A stretch of 64,000 bases of DNA from Alternaria dauci (Eukaryota; Ascomycota; Dothideomycetes; Pleosporales; Pleosporaceae), in the NCBI RefSeq assembly GCF_042100115.1, contig NC_091278.1, positions 496,001 to 560,000 on the forward strand, in the 5' to 3' direction. Under the pieces are notes generated by a model. The model ran no database searches, was not told the DNA's origin, and was given only the letters and a program-made list of their open reading frames with translations. Shown here piece by piece: positions 43,857 through 55,423 of the stretch. Both the position numbers and the translations under genes were made by a program. Within the stretch, counting starts at the first letter, position 1, and every line of letters starts with the position of its first letter.

Positions 43857-44265
43857 TCAATCTTCCTGCAGAGTCGTCGTGGCCAGCACTTTCGTCAACA
43901 TGTCCATGATCGACTTGCAAGCCCACCGCACGGTTTCTTTTTCCGCCTGCTCGACAATCTCCGTCTTGCTAACAGCCTTTTTCAGGAAGAACTGCAACCC
44001 AGCAATCATCTCAGGGGCCTGGTCTACCTCCACAAACACCTCGCGCACTGCCCGTTCATCTCGTTTGTCCTTTGATCTTGATGACTTTAGCGATTCCAGG
44101 ATTGTAGTGACTAACAGAACCTCGACAAAAGTCCGGGTTTTGGGCTGCAGATATGGGAAGTTGAGGTTTTTGAGAGCAGTGATGGGCAAAGCTTTTCGTC
44201 CGATTAGTGTGCCGTACAGTTTGGCTTGGTTGACCAGTTTTCGAAGAGATGTGTCGCCACCCGCA

Positions 44266-44298
<33 letters not shown>

Positions 44299-46413
44299 GA
44301 ATCATCTGCACCGTCTTGCTTTTCTCCCAGGCTCTTGAATATATCCCAGAGCGCAAATTGGAAACTCTTCCGTGTCTTGTGGTCTGAACAGATCTTGCGG
44401 GCAAGGACGGTGTAGTATGGGTTGTACGTCTTTTCAGCGCCTGCGCAGTGAACAATGACTCGTGGAATCTCTGCCTCTTGGGATCTTTTGAGGTTGAGCT
44501 TGTTCAATCGTATCTGGGCGTCTTTGAAGTCGCTCGCAGACATGATGGAGACGAAAATGGCGCGCCGAATGTCTGTGTTCATGCGATGTTCACGAGCAAG
44601 CTGTACGAGATCGACTTCGCTGTCTTCGTCCTCAATGTCGATTTTCGCTGTAGTCTTGCCAGCTCCTTTTGGCTCCTCGGGCTGTTCCTCGTTGCCTGGC
44701 TCATTCCGCCAACTCGCTCCTACCAGCCACCATTTTCCTCTCTTCTCCGTGTCTTTGATATCCTTTAGGCCAACGCGTAGCGGCTCTGTTGCTTTGAGGT
44801 TCCTTGAGTTCAGTGTACCCAATTGCTTCTTCATGCGGATCGTATGCTCTCGGGAAATCGCAGAGGAAGCTATGCCAGTCTTCATCTTGTTGTTTTTGAG
44901 ATCGTTGATTGTCTCAATCATGAACTTTGTTCGGACGGGCAGGTTGCTCTGTCCAACTTTTGCCACAGACTTTTGCAGTAAAACAACAATATCTTTGAGC
45001 GAAGTTGGGTCATCCTGTCGTAGTTGTGGGCCAGCTGCTCTGACGATTCTCAATAAAAGTTCAGTGTTGATCTCTGTGAGCTCGTCAAGGAAGAATCGGA
45101 TGTAGTCGAAAACGATGTTGCTGCCGATGACTTGGAAGGTGTACAACTCTGCTACCAAGGATATCAAATTGGAGGTTTGTTTTCCATTGCCGTCTTTGTT
45201 CGCCTGATAGTGCTGGTCGAATTCTGCAACGATGCGTTCCACTATTTGCGCACCAAAGTCCGGCCCAATAACCTTGTACACGGCAGCGATGAAACCAGCG
45301 TGCAAGTTCACAAAGGTATCCAGGAGAGCTGTTGGGTCCGACAACATGCTAGCCAGTAGGTCGACCAGTGTGTTGTTGACGTAGCCTCGAGGGTTGTTTT
45401 GGTAGATATTCTCAATGTCGCGTAGAATTGACAATATGTTGGCTTCTGAGAGCCTGTTGAAGAGACCTTGAATTTGTCTTTTGAGACGCAGCAAAACCTC
45501 TGTATCTGACGAGGGGGGTGCTCTCAGCGCAGGCGGTATGTACTTGGTTGGTTGAGCATTTGGCGCAGCAGGGGCGACGTATGGATTCTCTCGTACGCGC
45601 GGTCGCTCTGGCTCAGTGTCCTCCTCCATGTCCTCGTCATCTGAGCCATCCTCTGTCTCATCATCCTCATCGGAGTCTGCCTCTTCCACGTCTAGGTCCT
45701 CATCGTCTGATCCAAAACCTTCCGACTCACTGTCTTCTTCCGCACTCGACTCCTGACCCAGAGCTTTCCGCCTCTTGCTTGCGAGCCAATCGTTGTCCTC
45801 ATCCCTCTTCCTCTTTGTAGGTTGTACATCTTCTTCGTCGCTAAAGTCTCCGAGGTCGCCAAATATGTCGTCCAGGCCATCGTCTGCGCCCTTGGATCTC
45901 TTTTTGCTCTTTACACCCAGCTTCTTCTCCAACTTGGCAATCTCGGCATCGTCTTGCGCCAATTTCTCCCGAGCAGCGCGCGATAATTTGGCAGGCGGTG
46001 GTGACGCTTCTTCAGACTGGGATGGCTTTGCCTTGAGAATGCTTTTCAGCGGTTTGGGCGATTCCTTCGCAGCGATCGGGGGTGGTGTAGCGTCGGATTC
46101 AATATTGTCCCAATCTATTTCCTCTTCGTCGTCGTCATCGTCGTCGTCGGGCTCACGGCGTGGTCCGCGGCCATTGTGTGGATGCGATGGCGCTGGCCGT
46201 CTGACCTGCTTGTTCTGCCGTTTCTTCTCTACGCGATCAGCCTTGCGCCGGTCTTTGCGATTCGGCGGCCCATTGCGCGGACCGTTTCGTCGCTTGTTGT
46301 TGGCTGGATCTGGTGGCGTTAGTAACAAATCATGGGCAGAGCATGTCGAACACACCTCCAAGTTGGTTTCGCAGCTCGACGGGCAGTTTGGGCCCTCCAA
46401 AGGTTGGGCGCAT
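43857..46413 (-). CDS. SGD1: Sgd1/NOM1-like nucleolar MIF4G-MA3 protein
   Basis: Two exons, complement of 46413-46356 and 46309-43857, 836 aa. The short first exon encodes MRPTFGGPKLPVELRNQLG and is joined by a 46-nt intron to DPANNKRRNGPRN; the long open frame upstream of the acceptor is intron read-through. Residues 30-300 are basic, then strongly acidic (poly-Asp/Glu). A MIF4G domain follows (LLRLKRQIQGLFNRLSEANI .. TKFMIETINDLKNNK) and then an MA3 domain (DIRRAIFVSIMSASDFKDAQ). It functions in 18S rRNA maturation and small-subunit assembly in the nucleolus. A (TCG)n tract at 44266-44297 encodes eleven Asp. Confidence 0.93.
44266..44297. repeat. (TCG)n trinucleotide microsatellite within SGD1
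   Basis: Thirty-two nt of uninterrupted TCG units. On the coding strand it is an in-frame run of Asp codons between the MIF4G and the C-terminal region, so length change alters only the acidic linker. Confidence 0.85.
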
Positions 46414-46569
46414 GTTGAGATGGTCGAGACGTTAGGGTCGCAAAAAAGTTGGACGAGTCGGAGTTTGGATGAGAGATTTCCCCGCGTACTCCGCTCCACG
46501 CCACGGCCGCGGGCATCCCACCATGCAACCTACCACATGGCGCGCATAATATAGCACTCGACTTTCACA
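46414..46569. promoter_or_regulatory. Compact bidirectional promoter of SGD1 and SRP14
   Basis: Only 156 bp separate the two start codons, so both transcripts must start inside this region and share control elements. Both products serve ribosome-linked processes (small-subunit maturation, SRP). No specific site recognised. Confidence 0.6.
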
Positions 46570-47041
46570 ATGGGGCGCGACCACCTAACCAACGACGAGG
46601 TACGACATGTCATTCTATGAAGTGCTCCGCAAAGACTGACCCGGCCAGTTCTTCACTCGGCTCGCCAATCTCTTCGAGTACACGCGCACCAAAGGCCACG
46701 GCAGCGTCTACCTAGTCCAGAAGCGCATGACCTTCGACACGTCTGCGGCACCGCCCCCAGCCAGCAAAGTCGCCGACGACCCGTTATGGGACACACATCC
46801 TGAAGAGCCATTGCCTGTCTTGATCCGTGCACACAACAACAAGAGCAGCAAGAAGGCGGGAACCGACCGAGAAGATATCCCTAAAATCGAGCTGAGCACC
46901 ATCGTCAAGCCAGATGACTTGGATGGCTTCTATGCGCGGTATGCTGAGGCTTGCAAGGCTGGAATGAGCGGACTGAAGAAGCGAGATAAGAAGAAGGCCA
47001 AGAAGACGAAGAAAAAGAAGAAGGGCGAGACCAAGGTGTAA
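46570..47041 (+). CDS. SRP14: Signal recognition particle subunit SRP14
   Basis: Exons 46570-46599 and 46649-47041, 140 aa. The tiny first exon (MGRDHLTNDE) joins through a 49-nt intron (gtacga..ccggccag) to FFTRLANLFEYTRTKGHGSV, the conserved SRP14 start (FLTEL..LF...R..GSV..T.K). The fold continues with VLIRAHNNKSSKKAGTDRED, IELSTIVKPDDLDGFYARYA, and ends in a long Lys-rich RNA-binding tail (KKAKKTKKKKKGE). SRP14 binds the Alu domain of SRP RNA and takes part in elongation arrest. Cytosolic. Confidence 0.93.
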
Positions 47042-47306
47042 GAGCAGTCGGGCTCTACGATACATCAGACGCGCAACAAGCACTTAGGAGTTATAAAGGT
47101 CTCAATTGATTGATCTTGAGGGCTTGCGCGAACAGCACCACGAGCATGCCACTGGAAGAGGCTGCCGAAATAAGTCATGAGGATGGCTTAGCTGAAGTGA
47201 TTCAGCAGAATGTGGCTTCCCAAGCGCCAGAGACCCTAATGGAGTAGAGCACACCAGAAGACGTCACTCAATAATACCTATGCTCTACTGTCTCCATGTT
47301 CGCCCT

Positions 47307-48046
47307 TCATGATTTCTCATCTTTTTCTCTGAATATCTTCGTGCTCAGAGGCAGTGGTTGTCCCATCCATATCGCTCTTTGGGTGTGGTCTCTCAACTCG
47401 TCACCAGTATTCGGATGGATCAGAACAGACAATGGCCCCCTATTGATGACAAGCCAGGGAATGAAAGCACCAAATTGTTCTGTTCGTTGTCAGTCAAGGT
47501 TCCAGCCTGGACAGTTATCATACACACCAGGTGTGAATATGTTCACCTCAAACATGGCAATAGGATGAGGGCCAACAGGTCGATCCCATACTCGGTAGAT
47601 GCGCAGCTCAGGAACTTGTGCTTGATCAGCGTATAAGCAAGTTAAATGTCTGAATCTCGTGCTCACATTCTCGACGTACTCGCTCCCACAGCTCAGTGGC
47701 GAACTTGACCTCTTCTTTGTCGGACTGCAGAAAGTAAATATGGGCGCTGGTCACTGTCAGATGTACCAGAAACCAACTGGCCTCGTTGACACTTACTCGA
47801 AGCCTCCTCGAATGCCATTGTCTATAGGAGCTACAAAAGATGTATATGCCTCGCTCTTAGTCTCGGCTGGTGGGTTCAGATATGACTTCCCATCTGCAGC
47901 CTTTTCGCTGTAGATTGTAAGTCGTTGTCTCAACCACAAATGCCATTATGGTCGACATGTAGAGGGAAAACATACTTTGGTAGTGGCTCGAGGCCTTCAT
48001 AGCCCTTTAGAGGGGAATCATACTTGTAGAGATTTGGATCCGCCAT
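47307..48046 (-). CDS. DOPA 4,5-dioxygenase-like extradiol dioxygenase (five exons)
   Basis: Complement of 48046-47976, 47907-47797, 47746-47667, 47614-47528 and 47479-47307, 173 aa. No single exon exceeds 60 codons, so the gene is hard to see in any one frame. Spliced protein: MADPNLYKYDSPLKGYEGLE.., IRGGFDAHIYFLQSDKEEVK, FPELRIYRVWDRPVGPHPIA, MFEVNIFTPEQFGAFIPWLV, NRGPLSVLIHPNTGDELRDH. These blocks and the length fit the DOPA_dioxygen family, with putative metal-binding His in AHIYF, GPHP and LIHPNTG. In Amanita the homologue makes betalain-type muscaflavin; in ascomycetes the role is unknown. Donors gtatgt, gtaagt, gtgagc, gtgtgt; the second acceptor (gaccag) and third (cacaag) were chosen because they restore the family sequence. 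Confidence 0.85.
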
Positions 48047-48604
48047 TGTTTAGTCGAAAACTATGAAAGACAACATGAGCGATTTCGCTGGAGCACCAAG
48101 TAACTATCACATATGACGTGATATAGAACAGTATGCATTGGAGGTTAGTCTGTTTGTCAGCGCGGAATTAGAGCGACCTCGGCTTGCAATACCCTAATGC
48201 AGTCGTTTCACATTCGGACATATTTATTAAGTTTGAATTAGGTCACCAGATACAAGTTTCAAAAGTTAGGACGATGGCGTGAGACGTGTGAGCTGTCGGC
48301 TTATGCCGAAGCGTCATGTCCTATCCAAGCAGCAAGTCACGATTGGAGATTATTCCTTGAGCCGAACAGATAGGCGAACTTTGTGTGTGAAACCTTACAT
48401 ACATGGCATTGATATGACACTTCACCGCCAGATAGGGAGGCGGAACTGGGAGTATGAGTCTTATCGATACATTAGAGCGCTTCACATGGGCGCGCACGGA
48501 GCATTGTTGGAGGGGTTCTTGACTCACCCCGCGAACCACTCAAGATATTTCGGAGCGTGACAACGACGCATTGAACACGCCCCAAGTCTGCACATACCGC
48601 AATC
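48047..48604. other. Divergent intergenic region
   Basis: About 560 bp between the dioxygenase and the asparaginyl-tRNA synthetase starts; no coding evidence. Confidence 0.6.
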
Positions 48605-50391
48605 ATGGCTGATGTTACCTACTACATCGACGAAGATGTCGGTCACGATATCCCAGAACAAACCGGCGACGAGTCGCTTCCCTACAAGTCACTCGGATAC
48701 GCTGTCCTCACCCGCGGCGAGACGGCAAAGTTCCTGACACGCAAGAGCGTCACCGGCGAGGTCGCAGAGGGCGCGGATGCGGCATCGAGGCTGGAGTGGA
48801 AGGAGGCAGCAAAGTCGGCCATGAAAAAGGCAGTCAACTACGCCAAAACACAGAAGAAGAAGCAGGAGAAGGACCAGCAACTGCTTGCGCAGCGCATGAA
48901 GGAGGAGCACGATCGCAACAAGGTGCTGGACGAAGCAAAGAAGATTGTCTTGGAAGAGGACAAGAGCTTGCCAGCGCCCGTCAGAATCAAGCTCGACGAT
49001 ACCGACGCGAACAAGATCACACTAGGAGATGGCAAGGACACAAAAGGCACACGCGTACGCGTCTTCGGTCGTGTGCATCGCGAGCGAAGACAAAAGGATG
49101 TCATGTTCGTTACACTGAGAGACGGCTACGGCCAGATGCAGCTCATCTTCACCGGCAAACTGGCAAAGACATACGACGCCCTTACCTTGACCCGCGAGAC
49201 CAGCATGGAGGTTTTCGGAGAGCTGCGAAAGATTCCCGAGGGCGCACACGCTCCCAACAACCGCGAACTGCACGTCGACTACTACAAGATCCACGACGGA
49301 TGGAAGGCTGCTGGTGGCGACGATGCCATCACCAACAGGGTTTCAAAGGACACTGAGCACGCGACACTATTGGACCTGCGACATCTCACCATGCGCGGAG
49401 AGACTGCATCCAAGGTCTTGATTGTCCGCGACGCTGTCGAGTTTGCATTCAACCAGGTCTACAAGGAACTCCGACTCCGCAAGGTCAGCCCGCCAGCGCT
49501 CGTCCAAACCCAGGTCGAGGGTGGTTCTACGCTTTTCAAGTTCGGTTACTACAACGAGGAAGCCTACCTCACCCAGTCATCTCAACTCTACCTAGAGACT
49601 TGTCTACCATCCATGGGCGACGTCTACTGTATCGAGAAGTCTTTCCGTGCAGAGAAGTCGCTGACACGTCGCCATCTAGCCGAGTACACGCACATTGAAG
49701 CGGAGCTCGACTACATCAACTTTGACGATCTACTGAACCATCTGGAGGAGGTCATGTGCCGTGTTCTTGAACTCACCATGGCCGATCCTGTCATCAAGCA
49801 GTACATCATGGACCTCAACCCCGAGTTCCAACTACCAGAGCGACCTTTCAAGCGCATGAAGTACCAAGACGCCATCGACTGGCTCGTCGAGCACAACATC
49901 CCCAACGAAGAGGGCGAGCCGCACAAGTTTGGTGACGACATCGCCGAGGCTGCTGAGCGTCGCATGACAGACATCATCAACAGGCCCATTTTCCTGACTC
50001 ACTTCCCTGCTGAGATCAAGGCCTTTTACATGCTAAAGGACAAGGACGATGCAAGGGTTACCGAGAGTGTAGATTGCTTGATGCCCGGCGTCGGTGAAAT
50101 TGTTGGTGGCAGTATGAGGATGGACAACTTTGACGAGCTCATGGCTGCATACGGAAGGGAAGGTATCGATCCTGCGGCGTACTATTGGTACACCGACCAG
50201 AGGAAGTAAGTCAACCACGATACTTGTTCCATCAGTCCATCATGCCTTACTAACACAACTCCAGGTACGGTTCTTCTCCCCACGGCGGTTACGGTCTTGG
50301 TCTCGAGCGCTTCCTTGCCTGGCTCTGCAAGCAGCACACCGTCCGCGACTGCTGCTTGTACCCCCGCTACTTTGGTCGCTGCAAGCCTTGA
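48605..50391 (+). CDS. DED81: Asparaginyl-tRNA synthetase, cytosolic
   Basis: Exons 48605-50205 and 50265-50391, 575 aa; the 59-nt intron (gtaagt donor, actaacac branch) splits the codon before [16 protein letters not shown]. Class II synthetase. An N-terminal Lys-rich helical extension of about 120 residues precedes the OB-fold anticodon domain ([24 protein letters not shown]). Catalytic core: [20 protein letters not shown] (motif 2), the Asn-specific region, and [12 protein letters not shown] (motif 3). It attaches asparagine to tRNA-Asn. The second exon is essential because motif 3 lies there. No mitochondrial presequence. Confidence 0.96.
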
Positions 50392-51709
50392 GCGCAAGCC
50401 CCATACCTTTTGTCTTTGCGTGACGCTGTCCCGTAGCTCTTGCTACGAAATGAGATACAACACGACTTGATTCGCGTGATGCCATGTCAGAATAGTCAAG
50501 CTACCGATTGGCCAGTAGTAAACACAATCTTGTTGCCGCACTAGGCTGACATGGCCGGACGAATCGTAGAATAAATCATACCCAACCAACATGTTCCAAT
50601 CCTCTTGTCCCCGTCTTCCGCTTCCGGTCAAGAATCACATCGTCTTGTCAATGTGCGAACTATTACGTTCTTTCTACAGTGTACTTGACAAAACGTGCCC
50701 TCAACGAAGCCACTGTATGTTGTGGGTTTGCGTCTCTGTACGATACAATATGGTGCACACATTTGTCAGCAATATTCGTTACTCCTTAGTAAAAATGAGC
50801 TTCGCCGGGTTCATGAAGCGGGGTTGACATGGATTGATCGCAAGCGTCACAATGGTTTGCTTATCGTGAGATGTGCGCAACATGTCTGACATGATGGGAC
50901 CTTACGAATCTCAGCCAGCCAGAAACACAACTCTTTTGGTAGTTGGTCTTCGATTTTGCTTCTCACACAAGAGCCGTATGGGAACACAGAGGGTCAGAGA
51001 CACCGTAGACTTCTTGTTCGTCGCCTATGTAAAACTACATGTCTACCTAATATGTGCATCGTAATATTCTCCAAGAGAGCAGCGAATCGATATGCAAGCC
51101 GCGTGAAACCTGCGTCCCAAACTAGGTGGGAAGGAAGTTTGCGCTTCTCCCTCACCCATCTTGCTCCATAGAGCTCTCCAGAAACGCCTTGGAAAAGAAC
51201 AAAAGCTCATCACCAAGAGCTAGCAATGTACAAAAAGTACCCGAATCAAACTCCTCGCTATGCAGTTGTGGTACAGCGAAAGAAATACCCTGCCAAAAGC
51301 GCAGGGAGTTTGCAAGATATAGCTGTTTGTACTGGAAAAACGTATGGGGCAAAACGAGCGTGCAATATACGCATCGTGTGCAAAAAGACTCACCAAAACA
51401 AGGATGCGGAGGGTGAGGGAGCTTTTTCAAAAGAGACAAAAATCGTTGACGTGTCGGGCAAAGGACCGTGCCGCGCGTCCGTGAGCAAACAAGTGTCATA
51501 ATCGAGTATGGAGATTGGACATGCGGAACTGAGCATTCCAACGCCTCGCCATAGCCTGTCATGGAACTATGCACTACCTTGACGAAGGTAGCTTGGGACA
51601 ATCTGACGTAAAAAGTGATGTGGGGGCCCAGATGCGTCCATGTTGTGCGGTGGCGTCGCGGTGAAGAAGCTAAATGATTAGGTTCAGCTCCGGTGTACTC
51701 GAGGAGCAT
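50392..51709. other. Long convergent intergenic stretch
   Basis: About 1.3 kb between the AsnRS and RCO1 stops. A long minus-strand frame (51152-51709) is open but begins without ATG support and has no recognised sequence; taken as non-coding 3' flank. Confidence 0.55.
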
Positions 51710-54700
51710 TCAAGCTCTCAATCGACGCTGAATGAGCTTCTGCAGCACCTCCAACTGCTCGCGTTCGTCTGCTGAGGGCGGCGGCGGATCTGCGTTAGAC
51801 ATGGCTGAGGAGACAGCCGGGGGAGCTTCGGACTGTTTCACATGGATTAGCGCCGATGATCAAAACAAGGCCGGTGGGCTACAGGCAGTCTTACAGTGAG
51901 ACTGAGGATGAGCGCATGCACTTTGCCCTCACCCAGGTTTATTTCTGGCGTCTTGTTTGCCAACTGTGCCAGAGCCAGGGCTGCTTGCTGCTGTGGGAAC
52001 GGATGCGCGATGAAATTTTGCATCGACGCTCTGCGCCGTGATGTAGCGTCTGCAGCGTGTCGCGCTTCGGACTTCTTCCCTACACGGCCACTGCGGAGCA
52101 TTAGTAACGGGTGTCATGAGTTGCTGATGCGACTGTACATACCTCTTGACCTTGGTGACGAAGTCAAGGATGAGTCCCTTCTCCGGGACACGGAAGATCT
52201 TGGAGTTGACATCCTTGGGATCGTTATCGCCGAACACATAATTGCCTTCGCCATCAGTATCATCGTCAGGATCGTTCGTGATATCAATCAAGCCGTTGTT
52301 GCGCATGCCACGTGAAAATGTTGGCTCAACGTATTCGGGTTGCTTGCGCACTCGGACTCTACGTGGCACCCGAGCTACCGGCGCGCCATCGGCCATCTCA
52401 GAATCCCCATCTTTGGAACTCAAATCATTCTGCAGCAGGAGACCGCTGCGAAGGTCATGCTCGATATGTCGAGGACATCTCCAAGCATCCCGCTGAGATG
52501 CCTCGAGGCTGATGTGTGGCGGGTTAGCGAGAGGTGGGTCGACGCAGTCCAAGTGCCAATACGCGTGGCAAAAGTCACACTTGAGCATTTGGCGCTTGTT
52601 ACCACTCGACACTCCGCATTGCGTGCACAAGATGACTTTTTGATCAGCATCGATGAGCTTGGTATATTCAGGTCTCTGGTAGCCATAGCCACTGTTCTTC
52701 GCCCTGTTGCGATGTTAGTGCCAAATCACGCGACAAAACGCGTCACACTCACAATGGAAACTTCTTGACTTCCTCAGAGTACGAGCCATCAGGACGTGCC
52801 GAAACACCCTCAAAGTTATTTTGGATGTCCAAAGGCAGAGCAAACGCGCGAGGGTTGGTACGCTCGAGCTTTTTGAAGAGCGGCCCCAGGCTGGAATACG
52901 AGTCTGCGGAATCGTCGGGTGCGGCCGACTTTGTGTTGCACTCGTAGCAGAAGAACGCTCCATCTGGGACCTGAGTTCGCGGTGGATCGCAACAGAGAAG
53001 ATGAAAAACGCGTGGGCAGTTTTCGCAGCATACAAACTCGCCTGCACCCCTACACGCAGAGCAAAAGTCGTCGCTCTCTGACTGTGGCGAGTTCTGACAT
53101 TCTGTTAGAGGCGAAGAAAGGACAGAAAGTGGAGGAGAATATGGAAATTTGAGTGGCGTGACGTTTGTGGTGAGCAGCATTGGTGTTGGGGATGAAAAAG
53201 AGAAAATGTTGTTGATGGGTTGTGTGGTGAAAGAGGAATGGTGTGGTTGGATGCTTCGGGATTACAGTTGTACTTACCGGATCGTTGTCATCAGGCCCCA
53301 GCTGTCTCGAGCCGCCACCACCAGTGAAGGCTACACCAGCAATAGGTCCTGCATCTCGATTTTTGACCGGCCTATACGTGTAACGTTAGCAACGTAATGA
53401 TTTGATGGTGTGTACCGGAATGTACGATGCGAACACGTGCAAACACGTAGAGCTTGCTCAGTCGACGCTTGCAGCCCTGTGCCCGCTTTGGCCCATGCAT
53501 CGACCAATACTAGGAAATGACGGAGATGCTGGGAGAATGGGCTGAAGACACTTACGATCGTTTCGTCCTGGCGCCCTGCCCGTTAGTGAGCTTGACCCGC
53601 TTAGGCGCCGGTCCCATTGCAGGCGTTGAAGGGCGCGACGACCCAGCCGGTTCAAATTGCGGTGATGAAAACCGTGACAGGTCCTCTCGTAGACGCTTAG
53701 TACCATGGTTTGGAACACGCCCAGCGCGTCGCGGTTGATCAGAATCAACAGGAGGCCCCACCGCAATTTGAGACTCGGTCAAAGACTCTGTCTCAAGAAT
53801 CTCATCATCAAAGCGGACATCGGAGATGGGAGGAGGAAACCGCTCAAATTTCCGGATAGGCTGCTCATCCACCATGGCTCTTCGAATCTCATTGAGTCGC
53901 TCATCTTCGGCTTGCTGCTCCGCGGTCGGTGGCTGCAGCTTGTGGGCATGCTTGCCGAACAGCTTCCCAGCATTGCCCTTCATCTTTTTAGCTGCGCGTG
54001 CAGCCGCAGGATTCTTCCCCTTCTTTGGCGCTACAGCTGGCGCAGGTGCAGTAGGTTTTCCATTGATCTGCACAGGCTCCGGAGGGCCTTTCTGGACGAT
54101 CTCTTCGTTGACATCTGATAGCTCAGAGTCGCTCGCCCCAGTGTCTGGCGTCCTTGCTGCGGGAGTGGGTGCTGTAGTGGACAGCCCTCCATCCAGTTCC
54201 ATCGCAGAATCCGGCGCCAAACTACCATTGGTAGCGGTTCGTTTTCGGGGCGACTTGGACTGCATTCTCGGTGTTGACTCAGCTGAAGTGTCTGCAGTTG
54301 CTGGAAGAGCGGGTGCAGTGCTAAACGGATGAGGTGGTGCTTGGCCTGAATTTTGATCAAGAGCTGATTGCAGTGCCTTGTGCGAAAAGTTTGTAGCCGA
54401 ATTTGTAGACTTAATGAACTGTCTATCTTGGTAGTCGTTGACAGCTGAGACAGAGTCATCAGGGACGATCTCACTACTGGCCCTTGGGGATGGCTGCTGA
54501 CTGAAGAACGAGGCACCGTGATTCACCGCGGCTTGTTGGTCATAGCGCCTGTCTTTGCTCAAGCCCAACCTCGTCTTTTCCTCCTGCTTGAACTGCTTAA
54601 TGAATTTGCGAAATCGGTAAAGCTGTTCATTGGTGCTCTTTCCGTGAATCACTGATTCGATCGCGTCTGCCAAGGCAGAGTCTGTTTTGCTCTGCTCGTA

Positions 54701-55423
54701 GGCGCGCCGCAAGGCGATGCCCACGTAACGCTTGCCTGTATTACTATTGGCTTTCGAAATGGCATCGTTGACAGCAATCTGGATACGCTGAGTCGCAGCT
54801 TCAACGGGCTCCGACATGGAAATAGTTTGTACTGCTGGACTAGCGGAAATGGAGGCGCTCTTGGTGTGGCCGTTCTTGACGGGTGTCTTGCTCTGCACTG
54901 GGGGTTTGCCCCTGACGGGAGTTTTCGACACCTTCACCTTCTTCTTCGCCTTCGTCTTGGGCTCGTAGTCGTCGTCCTCGTCGTCTTCCAGAATGGGAAA
55001 CCCAGCCGGCAGCTCGTCCTCCTCTTGCCGCTCCAAGTCGTCCGGATCGAGCTCAGGAGCTGGAGTAACCTCTGGCGTAGATGCAACCTCGTCACCACCA
55101 AAAATCGCGCTCTTCCCCAGTAGCGACTGGCGAGCAGTAGGCGGCCCATCAAGGGCGCGTGCGCGCTGTTTGTCCTTTGCCTTTGGCGGCACACCGAGAG
55201 GAGCCATATTCTCCAAGACGCCGTGCCGCGCAAAACCGTGCTCTTCGAACGATGGGGCGAGAGTTTGCGGTTGGGGTTCAGTCCATTCGGTGATTGATCG
55301 TTGCTTCTTGTCGGTGGTGTGCTCGCTTGGAGTGCCGGTGGGTGAGGCGAAGGGCGTGGTGCTGGACCTCTGTTGCGATTTAAAGTCGCGCGACTCCCGG
55401 AGAGACTTGCGGAGGGCCGGCAT
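51710..55423 (-). CDS. RCO1: Rco1-like PHD-finger protein, Rpd3S histone deacetylase complex subunit
   Basis: Six exons, complement of 55423-53556, 53371-53278, 53093-52753, 52703-52143, 52090-51895 and 51832-51710, 1060 aa. The first 620 residues are disordered with basic and acidic blocks. First PHD finger at about 665-706: FCSACRGAGEFVCCENCPRV, FHLLCCDPPRTQVPDGAFFC, YEC. Second PHD at about 792-850: ILCTQCGVSSGNKRQMLKCD, FCHAYWHLDCVDPPLAN. Two PHDs separated by a linker (FVCC..PLFKKLERTNPRAF AL) are the Rco1 layout. Rco1 pairs with Eaf3 to read H3K36-methylated nucleosomes and repress cryptic transcription. Introns 1 and 2 are both 184 nt, much longer than the other three (49-62 nt), and enclose a 94-nt exon. 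Confidence 0.88.

Noticed and set aside
46310..46499. Long upstream extension of SGD1 (start at 46499)
   Set aside because: It reads through a proper 46-nt intron; the spliced start MRPTFGGPKLPVELRNQLG is the family N-terminus.
51152..51709. 185-codon minus-strand frame after RCO1
   Set aside because: No recognisable domain and no coding support; lies in the 3' flank of RCO1.
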